A stretch of 11,362 nt of DNA from Cryomorphaceae bacterium (GTDB lineage Bacteria > Bacteroidota > Bacteroidia > Flavobacteriales > BACL11), in NCBI GenBank assembly GCA_014384505.1, contig JACNFT010000052.1, positions 1 through 11,362 on the forward strand. Direction: 5' to 3'. This document shows, in pieces, positions 5,444 through 10,729 of this stretch (the stretch's first letter is position 1; every line of letters begins with the position of its first letter). The notes under the pieces are model-generated. The model saw only the letters and a program-made list of their open reading frames with translations, was not told the origin of the DNA and did not search any database. The translations under genes were made by a program, and so were the position numbers.

Positions 5444-5816
5444 TTTCTAAATTTTTATTAACCCAACCTACATTTATTAAATCTCTAACAAAAGCACGAA
5501 ACTCTGCAATACCCTGTTCACATAACATTTCTCGAGCTTCATCCATACTTTCAGGATTATTTTCTAATACCCCAATAAACCATGTTGGGTTATCTAAAAG
5601 TTCTTCTTTCCACGGTTTAGCTCGCTTATCTGTAACGTTAATATCGCAACCTTTATAAGGGAAACATTCATCATCATATAATCGAGTTGCTTCAAAACAA
5701 TATAAATCAGTTTCAAATACCCTGCCATCAAATGGTATGACATTCATTTCTATTTCTTCTATTGGTTGTTCTTCTCTAACATACCAAACATCTCCTATTT
5801 TAATTCTTCTTTCCAT
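5430..5816 (-). CDS. Hypothetical protein
   Basis: A 128-aa acidic soluble protein without a known family. It begins MERRIKIGDVWYVREEQP, a beta-like start; then follow an acidic Cys-containing middle (LYCFEATRLYDDECFPYKGCD) and a helical C-terminal half (ESMDEAREMLCEQGIAEFRAFVRDLINVGWV). Four Cys do not form an obvious metal site. It is preceded by a 42-nt spacer without a recognisable promoter and an SD-less leader (ATTAAAAATTTAGAAA). It overlaps the following membrane-protein gene by 14 nt. Confidence 0.75.
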   Translation of the reverse strand: MERRIKIGDVWYVREEQPIEEIEMNVIPFDGRVFETDLYCFEATRLYDDECFPYKGCDINVTDKRAKPWKEELLDNPTWFIGVLENNPESMDEAREMLCEQGIAEFRAFVRDLINVGWVNKNLENDNN

Positions 5817-5858
5817 TTTCTAAATTTTTAATATACATAGTTACTATTAATATATTTC

Positions 5859-6095
5859 TCATTCTACATCATCTAAACTTACGCCACTATTTTGCATTAG
5901 TTCAAAGAGTTTTTCTCTAGCCTCAACATAAGTGTTATACCTATCCTCACTATAACCTTCATCAGGCATATATTTGTATTGGGTTCTCAACCATTGGTCC
6001 ATTTCCCAACAAACATTCCACCAATCAGATGCTTTGGTTGCTAGTTTGAACTCTTGGTTATCTTGTGGTAGTTCAAATTCTAAGATAGCTTTCAT
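5859..6095 (-). CDS. Small conserved-looking phage protein
   Basis: A 78-aa acidic, largely helical protein: MKAILEFELPQDNQEFKLA at the start, then WWNVCWEMDQWLRTQYKY with several Trp, DEGYSEDRYNTYVEARE and LFELMQNSGVSLDDVE. I recall very similar short proteins (ILEFxLPxDxxEFxLA...WDMDQWLR) in many unrelated phages, without known function. The start is three nucleotides after the preceding stop. No membrane or metal motif. Confidence 0.8.
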   Translation of the reverse strand: MKAILEFELPQDNQEFKLATKASDWWNVCWEMDQWLRTQYKYMPDEGYSEDRYNTYVEAREKLFELMQNSGVSLDDVE

Positions 6096-6098
6096 AAT

Positions 6099-6287
6099 TT
6101 ATTTTACCCATTCTAAGTAAGCCATATTATAGGCAGATACCTTATCTAACTCAGGATCATCCTTCATAAATATTGCAGCTGTTGTTATAACCTCTTGTTT
6201 TAAATTATAGGCATTGGCTTCTGTTAATATTTCTTCTATTTGGACTTCATCTTCCATGAAGTCCCATTCTTTTCCACTATTGATCAT
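6099..6287 (-). CDS. Small helical hypothetical protein
   Basis: A 62-aa acidic helical protein. The core is VQIEEILTEANAYNLKQEVITTAA followed by DDPELDKVSAYNMAYLEWVK, a pattern of two or three short helices known from small phage and bacterial hypotheticals. The first ATG (6287) overlaps the SET gene by 11 nt; a second ATG at residue 11 (6257) would begin directly before the conserved part and is equally possible. Function unknown. Confidence 0.7.
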   Translation of the reverse strand: MINSGKEWDFMEDEVQIEEILTEANAYNLKQEVITTAAIFMKDDPELDKVSAYNMAYLEWVK

Positions 6288-6666
6288 TTGTTATTTTTTT
6301 TAATTCTGGATTTCGTTCATTCATTTCTACCCAATAACCAGCTCCATAATCAGTACATATTTCTTCGTCTTTTTTAATATCTTTTTTTGCAAACCAATCA
6401 AAATGCATTGCTTCTTTTGCATCAAACCAAATAGCATTAGAGTTATCATCATGATTATAAATCATACCAAAGCCAGTTGGTAAAACCAAATGTTTAAAGT
6501 CTCCTGTGTGTGGATACTTAAAAGCATAATCATACATTACATCTGTTCTTTCCATATCGGATCTAATAAGATAACATTTTTCTATTAGTTCGTCTTTTTT
6601 GATATCTTCACCAGCGAATACTCCCATTCCTTTTCCAGGGGATTCTTTTAAATAAATTTTTTTCAT
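6277..6666 (-). CDS. SET-domain protein (putative protein lysine methyltransferase)
   Basis: A 129-aa protein that is nearly all SET domain. The N-terminal SET motif is GKGMGVFAGEDIKKDELI (11-28), with the S-adenosylmethionine-binding GxG. Then YNHDDNSN (70-77) gives the family Asn-His, and DIKKDEEICTDYGAGYW (96-112) gives the catalytic Tyr and the DYG..YW signature. There is no post-SET Cys cluster. The family transfers methyl from SAM to protein lysines. The size is close to the chlorovirus vSET enzyme. In a phage of bacteria the target would be a host or phage protein; none can be inferred here. It overlaps the preceding gene by 4 nt (ATGA) and the next by 11 nt. Confidence 0.85.
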   Translation of the reverse strand: MKKIYLKESPGKGMGVFAGEDIKKDELIEKCYLIRSDMERTDVMYDYAFKYPHTGDFKHLVLPTGFGMIYNHDDNSNAIWFDAKEAMHFDWFAKKDIKKDEEICTDYGAGYWVEMNERNPELKKITNDQ

Positions 6667-6845
6667 TTGTCTCGTTTATTATTTGTTGATTCCATTCCCA
6701 CTCCTAATACTATTATTAAGCAAGCTAGTGGAAGATGGCCTACAAAACTTTCGCCTTGGCTAACTGCCCAGGTCAATAGAGAGATGCCCACTAACATAAA
6801 AGCTAGCCAGCATTCCTTTTTTATAAATTTTAATATCTTTTTCAT
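6663..6845 (-). CDS. Small membrane protein before the SET gene
   Basis: A 60-aa protein if started at ATG 6845 (MKKILKFIKKECW). An in-frame ATG nine codons upstream (6872) is possible, but 6845 has the usual A/T leader (ACTAATAATAAATAAAGAA) and a typical basic start. Two hydrophobic segments (LAFMLVGISLLTWAVS and LPLACLIIVLGVGM) are separated by a short GESFVGH loop; the tail NNKRDK is basic, giving both ends in the cytosol. It overlaps the SET gene by ATGA, so the two are probably translationally coupled. Function unknown. Confidence 0.7.
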   Translation of the reverse strand: MKKILKFIKKECWLAFMLVGISLLTWAVSQGESFVGHLPLACLIIVLGVGMESTNNKRDK

Positions 6846-6885
6846 TTCTTTATTTATTATTAGTACTTGCATTCTTTATAGGGCG

Positions 6886-6905
6886 GTCGCACATCTGTCG
6901 CACAT
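6886..6905. repeat. 9-bp direct repeat, 11-bp period (operator-like)
   Basis: GTCGCACAT occurs twice (6886-6894 and 6897-6905) separated by CT, a period of 11 bp or about one helical turn. It lies in the short gap between two membrane-protein genes, 41 nt before the preferred start of the gene at 6663-6845. On the minus strand CTTTCAG is present just upstream (6919-6913), but the AT-rich second box of the phage promoters is absent. Confidence 0.5.
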
Positions 6906-6925
6906 TTTATACTGAAAGCACATAG

Positions 6926-7063
6926 TTAACCAATCAAGTCCGTAATCAAATGCCAAAAAGCAAATGATATACCGTAGACTATTAGACCACATAAACATGC
7001 TATAAAAGTCCAACCAATAGTCCAGATACAGTTCTCACAAAACCTTAGTACTCTACTCCTCAT
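6926..7063 (-). CDS. 45-aa single-pass membrane protein
   Basis: A small gene whose ATG (7063-7061) overlaps the last codons of the zinc-ribbon gene by 11 nt, the same overlap length as at the SET gene. The product starts MRSRVLRFCENC, then a long hydrophobic stretch (IWTIGWTFIACLCGLIVYGISFAFW) and a short end HLITDLIG. Four Cys lie in or near the membrane part. It is one helix or a tight hairpin with a cytosolic basic N-terminus. No family recognised. Confidence 0.6.
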   Translation of the reverse strand: MRSRVLRFCENCIWTIGWTFIACLCGLIVYGISFAFWHLITDLIG

Positions 7064-7445
7064 CTCTAAATACATTTTTTAATTTAGACTTACTCTTCTG
7101 TAACTCAGCTTCTTCCATCATATCATCATACATCTCATCAACAACAAATCCATCCGTATAATCATATACTGCAATATAGTCAACAATATCTATATGGACC
7201 ATAGTAGGACAAACCTTTGGAATACTAAACGCGCCAAACCCTAGACCATTACCATACTCAGGTTGATCTTCAATAGCCGTAACAAATTCTGAGTTAACAA
7301 AACCTATAGGAACAGCAGGACCGTAATAGATCGCGTTGACCCCGTCTTCTCGGTAGTGTCCACCACAACTGCCGCAACGGCATTTATTGGTAGTCTTTTC
7401 GAGTTTCACGATATCCCCGCAGATGGTACAGTGTAGTAGTTTCAT
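7053..7445 (-). CDS. Zinc-ribbon hypothetical protein
   Basis: A 130-aa protein with an N-terminal zinc ribbon: Cys6-x2-Cys9 (CTIC) and Cys24-x2-Cys27 (CGSC), with Cys22 and His30 nearby. The following part (GPAVPIGFVNSEFV, YGNGLGFGAFSIPKV, HIDIVDYIAVYDYTDGF) is beta-rich and unassigned. The end is acidic then basic (DDMMEEAELQKSKSKLKNVFRDEE). Zinc ribbons in phage proteins commonly bind nucleic acid or RNA polymerase, but the rest gives no clue. It ends with a TAG stop. Leader GGAAGAAATAAGAAACA contains GGA, a weak SD at best. Confidence 0.8.
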   Translation of the reverse strand: MKLLHCTICGDIVKLEKTTNKCRCGSCGGHYREDGVNAIYYGPAVPIGFVNSEFVTAIEDQPEYGNGLGFGAFSIPKVCPTMVHIDIVDYIAVYDYTDGFVVDEMYDDMMEEAELQKSKSKLKNVFRDEE

Positions 7446-7451
7446 TGTTTC

Positions 7452-7604
7452 TTATTTCTTCCAGTTATTAATAGTATTACCACAGTACAACACGGATACT
7501 ACCAGACCAATGTATACAACGAATCGCAGAGATAGGGCGATGTTGTCTAGGGCTAGTTTGATTGATGTCACATCTGTTGAGTTTTGTGTAAGGGCTTCTA
7601 ACAT
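7452..7604 (-). CDS. 50-aa membrane protein, first gene of the long operon
   Basis: A small gene starting 18 nt downstream of promoter F and ending 6 nt before the zinc-ribbon start, which supports it. The N-terminal half is a polar helix (MLEALTQNSTDVTSIKLALD); a hydrophobic stretch follows (ALSLRFVVYIGLVVSVLYCG) and the tail is NTINNWKK. The topology resembles other one-helix phage peptides; the hydrophilic half could form an amphipathic or coiled helix. Function unknown. Confidence 0.65.
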   Translation of the reverse strand: MLEALTQNSTDVTSIKLALDNIALSLRFVVYIGLVVSVLYCGNTINNWKK

Positions 7605-7621
7605 ATTTTCTTTTTTAAGTT

Positions 7622-7664
7622 GTTATTTAATATAATTATAACAAGTGTACCTCAACTCTGAAAG
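7622..7664 (-). promoter_or_regulatory. Phage promoter F
   Basis: The minus strand has CTTTCAG (7664-7658), a 16-nt spacer and TTATAATTATATTAAATAAC (7641-7622), 18 nt before ATG 7604. It marks the boundary between the 700-bp gene-free locus and the long operon. Confidence 0.75.
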
Positions 7665-7829
7665 TGTTATAAGACTTTTTTATACATATTTTTTTCGGGC
7701 TAGTTTTTTTCTGGACTAGAAATGCCCTTTATAGACATGGATTTACTAGTGAGATCTGGACATAGCTCATTTTCTAGACTGGAAATTTTTGTACAGGCAA
7801 AAGTCATGCGCCCAGTAGACCTCTAGAAG

Positions 7830-7864
7830 CTTAAGAGAAAAATACACTTAAAGAGAAAGATACT
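7830..7864. repeat. Imperfect tandem repeat, CTTAA(A)GAGAAARATAC
   Basis: CTTAAGAGAAAAATACA (7830-7846) is followed directly by CTTAAAGAGAAAGATACT (7847-7864). CTCTTAA at 7863-7869 is the reverse complement of TTAAGAG at 7831-7837, so a hairpin is also possible. Confidence 0.45.
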
Positions 7865-7895
7865 CTTAACTTATCTCTTAGCCCATTGCCTTGTT

Positions 7896-7991
7896 GACCA
7901 CCACGACATGAGCTACCACCACTACTAATAGACTATATAGCTAGTTGCTCTTGTTGTTGCTATACTATGGTGGTTGCTTGCTAGGGTGGTC
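7896..7991. repeat. Nested inverted repeat (three stems)
   Basis: GACCACC (7896-7902) pairs with GGTGGTC (7985-7991), inside it ACCACCA (7915-7921) pairs with TGGTGGT (7968-7974), and inside that TATAGC (7936-7941) pairs with GCTATA (7959-7964). The three are co-linear and could form one long interrupted stem in DNA or RNA. GGTGGT words recur further right, so part of the pairing may reflect simple-sequence bias. Confidence 0.4.
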
Positions 7992-8180
7992 CAGCGAGCC
8001 CTATAGCCTGTCTAGACCGTACTAGGGCTAGAGATGATTTAGTGGTTGTTTTAGTGCTGTGGTGGTTGTAGCGGGCTGCCTGGTCTGTAGCGTGAGGTTA
8101 GCGGCTATAGCAGTCCATGGACCCTATATACCTATATACGACGATAATAGCGGCCTGTAGCTGTCTCGAGCGGCCAATAT

Positions 8181-8313
8181 AGTGCTCTAGAGGGCTATAT
8201 ATAGGCTATCTAGACGATATTTGACGATATATAGGTGCTCTAGAGGCCCAAATAGTGCTTAAAATAGGCCTAAAATACACACAAATATAGGCCTTCTAGA
8301 GCGGCTGTCTAGA
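8181..8313. repeat. Cluster of ATAGG-N3-TCTAGA-like units
   Basis: TCTAGA starts at 8186, 8209, 8239, 8295 and 8308. Four copies are preceded at about 3 nt by ATAG or ATAGG (ATAGTGC, ATAGGCTA, ATAGGTGC, ATAGGCCT), giving a degenerate unit rather than chance single sites. Spacing is irregular (23, 30, 56, 13 nt). Confidence 0.5.
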
Positions 8314-8363
8314 GGACCTGGTATTTGCACCCAAAAAAGGAGTGTTTTTACATCATAATTTGC

Positions 8364-8615
8364 CTAGTATTTGCATAGCTCTGGAACTGCTTTGACTAGA
8401 TCGGCACAAACCTCATATTCTTCTCTATCTATAAACAGCTGTAGAAAGCTTTCAATAGTACCTAGAGGATTAGGTTGATCTTCGATTTGTTGAGGTACAC
8501 TACCAGATAGTAGTTCCACAATAGCAGGATCATCTAGTATGGAGTCGGTCGAAACCTCATCCATACCATTGATAAACTCTACCACCTTTTCTTCTGTTAT
8601 AAATTGCAGATCCAT
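8364..8615 (-). CDS. Hypothetical acidic helical protein
   Basis: An 83-aa acidic protein predicted to be mainly helical: ITEEKVVEFINGMDEV, then DSILDDPAIVELLSG, SVPQQIEDQPNPLGT as a linker, and SFLQLFIDREEYEVCADLVKAVPEL at the end. No family recognised. It is the last gene before the 700-bp gene-free locus and ends with TAG. The start is one nucleotide after the upstream stop (TAATATG). Its bases contain more CTAG than the left-hand genes, resembling the neighbouring non-coding locus. Confidence 0.75.
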   Translation of the reverse strand: MDLQFITEEKVVEFINGMDEVSTDSILDDPAIVELLSGSVPQQIEDQPNPLGTIESFLQLFIDREEYEVCADLVKAVPELCKY

Positions 8616-8616
8616 A

Positions 8617-9012
8617 TTATTTAGCGTTTTCTAAGTTCAACATATTGATAGAACATTTGTAGCCATTACCTCTACCATCAGTAAAGTTAATCGGAGCTTT
8701 TCTTGCTCTAGTATTATAACCACTTAGTGTATAGCTATTACCTTGGATTGTAATAGTATCTCCAATGTTGAGGTGGCTACAGTTAGTTCTGCTTTTGTAT
8801 AGATCCCACATTTTAGATTCGCGAGTAATTACAGTACCACCGTCTCCAATAGTATTTAGCTTAAGTTTGAAGTTAGCCTCGTTACCTGAGAAGGAGCAAT
8901 TGCCAGCTGATATAGTAATACCATATTGTTTAGCTACTCGGTCTAGCGCCTTATCGATCTCACTTCTTAATTGTACGATTTGTGGCTTGTTGAATGTTTC
9001 AATTTTTTTCAT
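8617..9012 (-). CDS. Conserved-looking phage protein
   Basis: A 131-aa protein. The N-terminus is helical (FNKPQIVQLRSEIDKALDRVAKQYG), followed by ITISAGNCSFSGNEANFKLKL, a beta segment, and then HLNIGDTITIQGNSYTLSGYN and a basic RARKAPINFTDGRGNGYK. This order (helix with LRxEIDxAL, then IxxGNxSFS, FxLKL, xxGxTxxxxGxxYTxxGxxxR) is one I know from hypothetical proteins of many tailed phages; its role is not known to me. The start is supported by an A-rich leader (ATTAAAAACGGAAAATT) containing a weak GGA. Soluble. Confidence 0.8.
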   Translation of the reverse strand: MKKIETFNKPQIVQLRSEIDKALDRVAKQYGITISAGNCSFSGNEANFKLKLNTIGDGGTVITRESKMWDLYKSRTNCSHLNIGDTITIQGNSYTLSGYNTRARKAPINFTDGRGNGYKCSINMLNLENAK

Positions 9013-9044
9013 AATTTTCCGTTTTTAATTTAATAGTTATTTGA

Positions 9045-9245
9045 TTAATAGAAGAGGCTCATTGCTGATTGTAGCCCAGCCTCGGTTGCTACATGGAACG
9101 ATTCTTTTCGAGGATTCAGACTATCCGAATCTTTGTACTCGAGCGCTGCTGCCTTAATAGCCCCGGCTTTAGTTTTAGCCCAGACAGTATTCCAACCTCC
9201 GCCTTCGAAGGTAAACATGTATTGCTTTAATTTGAATTGTGCCAT
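9045..9245 (-). CDS. Small hypothetical protein, first gene of its operon
   Basis: A 66-aa protein beginning MAQFKLKQYMFTFEGGGWNTVWAKTKAGAIKAAALEY. The beta-strand start, Gly-Gly-Gly-Trp turn and following helix (TKAGAIKAAALEY) suggest a small alpha/beta fold. I do not know a function. It is 16 nt downstream of promoter box C with leader AATTAAAAAACAAACTACT, and the first of three genes ending at 8364. Confidence 0.75.
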   Translation of the reverse strand: MAQFKLKQYMFTFEGGGWNTVWAKTKAGAIKAAALEYKDSDSLNPRKESFHVATEAGLQSAMSLFY

Positions 9246-9261
9246 AGTAGTTTGTTTTTTA

Positions 9262-9279
9262 ATTATAATATAAATATAA
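9262..9279 (-). promoter_or_regulatory. Phage promoter C (AT-rich box, no TTCAG box)
   Basis: TTATATTTATATTATAAT on the minus strand is identical to promoter B, 16 nt before the ATG at 9245. The TTCAG box is replaced by GC-rich sequence (GGCCCG), while the distal GTTAATAAC element at 9322-9339 is kept at the same spacing. It may depend on that element. Confidence 0.6.
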
Positions 9280-9321
9280 TCAATTTTTCGCGACTCGGGC
9301 CATACTTAGGCAGTTATTTTC

Positions 9322-9339
9322 AAAAAGTTATTAACAATT
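9322..9339 (-). promoter_or_regulatory. Distal palindromic promoter element, copy C
   Basis: AATTGTTAATAACTTTTT on the minus strand, identical to copies A and B, 42 nt upstream of the AT-rich box of promoter C. It borders the AGTAC-rich segment. Confidence 0.65.
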
Positions 9340-9757
9340 GCTTCGCCAGTACCAGGGCTATTCCTGTTGGAGTACAGTATTATAGTGCTATGAGTACATG
9401 TAGGTGATTCTTCAGAGTACAGTTTCAGCAACGTGCGATTCTGGACCCCTAGGTCAGGTGTTAGCATGTGCGGCCGGATTTGGATTCCTCTACTAGACAT
9501 TGACCTACACTAGAGCCATTTATGGGTAGTTGCAGTTAATGAGAGTACTTAGAGTACTAGAAAGGCGGTCACAGGAGTACGGAAAAGGACCATTTCAGCC
9601 TGTAGGGACCGATAGTATCTGGAACCGTAAGACATGAGCCAGTTTCAGCGTATCGGACTACCGGAACGGATTAACTGATAGTACTGAAAGGAACATGAGT
9701 ACAACGCGTATATAAGGTTAGTTCTAGTATACGCGATTCTATTATGGTTGTTAGTTA
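9340..9757. other. Gene-poor segment with AGTAC iteron-like array
   Basis: AGTAC occurs at 9348, 9371, 9393, 9416, 9544, 9553, 9576, 9680 and 9698, nine copies in about 355 bp. The first four are 23, 22 and 23 bp apart and 9553-9576 is again 23 bp; this is about two helical turns. Seven are GAGTAC. AGTACT-TAG-AGTACT (9544-9558) is also a small perfect hairpin. TTTCAGC occurs three times (9423, 9593, 9643). A 64-codon open frame (9306-9500, minus) crosses half the array and ends inside the promoter element; I regard it as non-coding. Iterons at an origin or a repressor-binding array are the main possibilities. Confidence 0.55.
9705..9735 (-). terminator. Perfect hairpin after the lipoprotein gene, no T-tract
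   Basis: CGCGTATA (9705-9712) and TATACGCG (9728-9735) form a perfect 8-bp inverted repeat with a 15-nt loop, 22 nt after the lipoprotein stop. No run of T follows on the minus strand, so it is not a classical terminator. It could be an mRNA 3'-end stabiliser, a Rho-independent-like pause or a protein-binding dyad beside the AGTAC array. Confidence 0.4.
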
Positions 9758-10594
9758 CTATCTAGGGTTATTACCAGATCTTGATGATTTAGTAGTTGTT
9801 TTTGGAGCACTTGGTCTACTATTATAATTAGGGCGAGAGCTGGAGCTGCTGATCCTTGGCCTGCTATTGTTGTTGTTCCTAATTACCGGATTGTTGTTTT
9901 GTGGCTTGTTGATTACTGGAGGTCTGTTGACAACTGGTGGTTTTGTAGTTGGTAGCACACGTGGTTTAGAGTTATTACGGATAATTGAATTTTGTATTGG
10001 TGACGCTGTATTTGGTAAATATGTGCGACTATCAGATGTGCTGCCATCTGAGACTAAGATGGATCTAGATCTATTAGAATTAGAATAGACAAAGCGGTTT
10101 CTATTTGAGGACCTACGACCATATACATTCCCTAGCCACTGAGTTCTTGGCCCATAAATCTGAGAGTATCTCCACGGGTTATTCCACTGATCCCAGTACC
10201 ATTGGCTTGATCCCCAATTGCCATAATAAGGATATTGGTTCCACATCCAATTGTTGCTATAACCGTAGTGCCAGCTCCATTGCCAATTCATCCAATAATC
10301 ATGAGGACTTTGCCATCCAAACCTGTTTAGTCTATTATAGAAATATTGGTTATGGAAGAAGCTGTAGTTTTGTTGTTGTAGAAAGAAGTAATAGTCGTTA
10401 GCAAAGTTCCAATCTGTTCTTAACTTCCATCTTAATTGACTTACTGTGTTTATCTCATCTACAGCTATACCTTCAGACCGCAAAGTATCTACATGGCCTG
10501 CTGTATTTAAAGTTGTATATTGCCAATGTACCCCACAGCTGTTAACTGAGAAAAATAAGACTATTATGCAGATGAGTTTCAATAAGTTTTTCAT
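9758..10594 (-). CDS. Aromatic/Asn-rich lipoprotein
   Basis: A 278-aa secreted lipoprotein. Residues 1-19 are a signal peptide and VNSC (17-20) is the lipobox, so Cys20 is acylated. Residues about 22-66 are ordinary (HWQYTTLNTAGHVDTLRSEG..., KLRTDWNF). Residues about 67-155 are extremely rich in Trp, Tyr, Asn and Gln; about 190-278 are a Pro/Asn/Ser/Arg-rich low-complexity tail that is strongly basic. No acidic run follows Cys20, so the Bacteroidota surface-export signal is not evident and it probably stays on the periplasmic face. Phage lipoproteins can block superinfection or act as spanins; neither is shown. It has its own unit between a terminator and a hairpin. Confidence 0.8.
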   Translation of the reverse strand: MKNLLKLICIIVLFFSVNSCGVHWQYTTLNTAGHVDTLRSEGIAVDEINTVSQLRWKLRTDWNFANDYYFFLQQQNYSFFHNQYFYNRLNRFGWQSPHDYWMNWQWSWHYGYSNNWMWNQYPYYGNWGSSQWYWDQWNNPWRYSQIYGPRTQWLGNVYGRRSSNRNRFVYSNSNRSRSILVSDGSTSDSRTYLPNTASPIQNSIIRNNSKPRVLPTTKPPVVNRPPVINKPQNNNPVIRNNNNSRPRISSSSSRPNYNSRPSAPKTTTKSSRSGNNPR

Positions 10595-10631
10595 AGTAAA
10601 GTTTCAGTTGATTTTATTATATATTGTTATG

Positions 10632-10667
10632 CAAAAAAAGGCACCTGGATAATGTTACCCAGATGCC
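10632..10667 (-). terminator. Intrinsic terminator
   Basis: The minus strand has GGCATCTGG (10667-10659) pairing with CCAGGTGCC (10648-10640), a 9-bp stem with one G-T pair and a 10-nt loop, followed by seven T (10639-10633). It ends the DUF932 transcript and separates it from the lipoprotein gene. Confidence 0.85.
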
Positions 10668-10729
10668 TTCGGTGGATTATTGATTAGTAGGTAAACGGAA
10701 ATCTAAACTACTAACCTCATCCTTTGTGA

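Larger units (their letters stand above)
7665..8363. other. Gene-free locus rich in CTAG, TCTAGA, TATA and GGCC
   Basis: About 700 bp without a credible gene on either strand; stops, above all TAG, interrupt all frames. By eye there are 15 CTAG words between 7700 and 8312, including eight TCTAGA. I count about 15 CTAG in the 7 kb to the left. Other palindromic words (TATA, GGCC, CTCGAG) are also common and the segment is less AT-rich than the operons around it. It contains a tandem repeat (7830-7864), a nested inverted repeat (7896-7991) and a TCTAGA cluster (8181-8313). It lies between the end of one operon and promoter F. It could be a replication or packaging site, a structured RNA or a protein-binding array; none is proven. 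Confidence 0.6.

Noticed and set aside
7722..7928. Plus-strand frame of 34 codons, open for about 34 more if TAG were read as sense; possible stop-codon recoding in the TAG-rich locus
   Set aside because: It is opposite in strand to all genes. TAG is used as a normal stop by genes at 6277, 7053, 8364 and 9758, and the TAG excess comes from palindromic CTAG on both strands. No long TAG-readthrough frame with protein-like content was found.
8318..8350. GC-bearing hairpin with T-run near the end of the gene at 8364-8615, as a terminator
   Set aside because: The T-run is in the loop on the minus strand. On the plus strand the stem has a mismatch and no gene precedes it.
7665..8363. CRISPR array or insertion sequence in the repeat-rich locus
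   Set aside because: There are no regular repeat-spacer units of constant length, no transposase frame and no flanking target duplication visible.
9306..9500. 64-codon minus-strand open frame
   Set aside because: It lies over the AGTAC array and its last codons are the conserved GTTAATAAC promoter element. Elsewhere this element lies outside genes. The product has no domain-like pattern.
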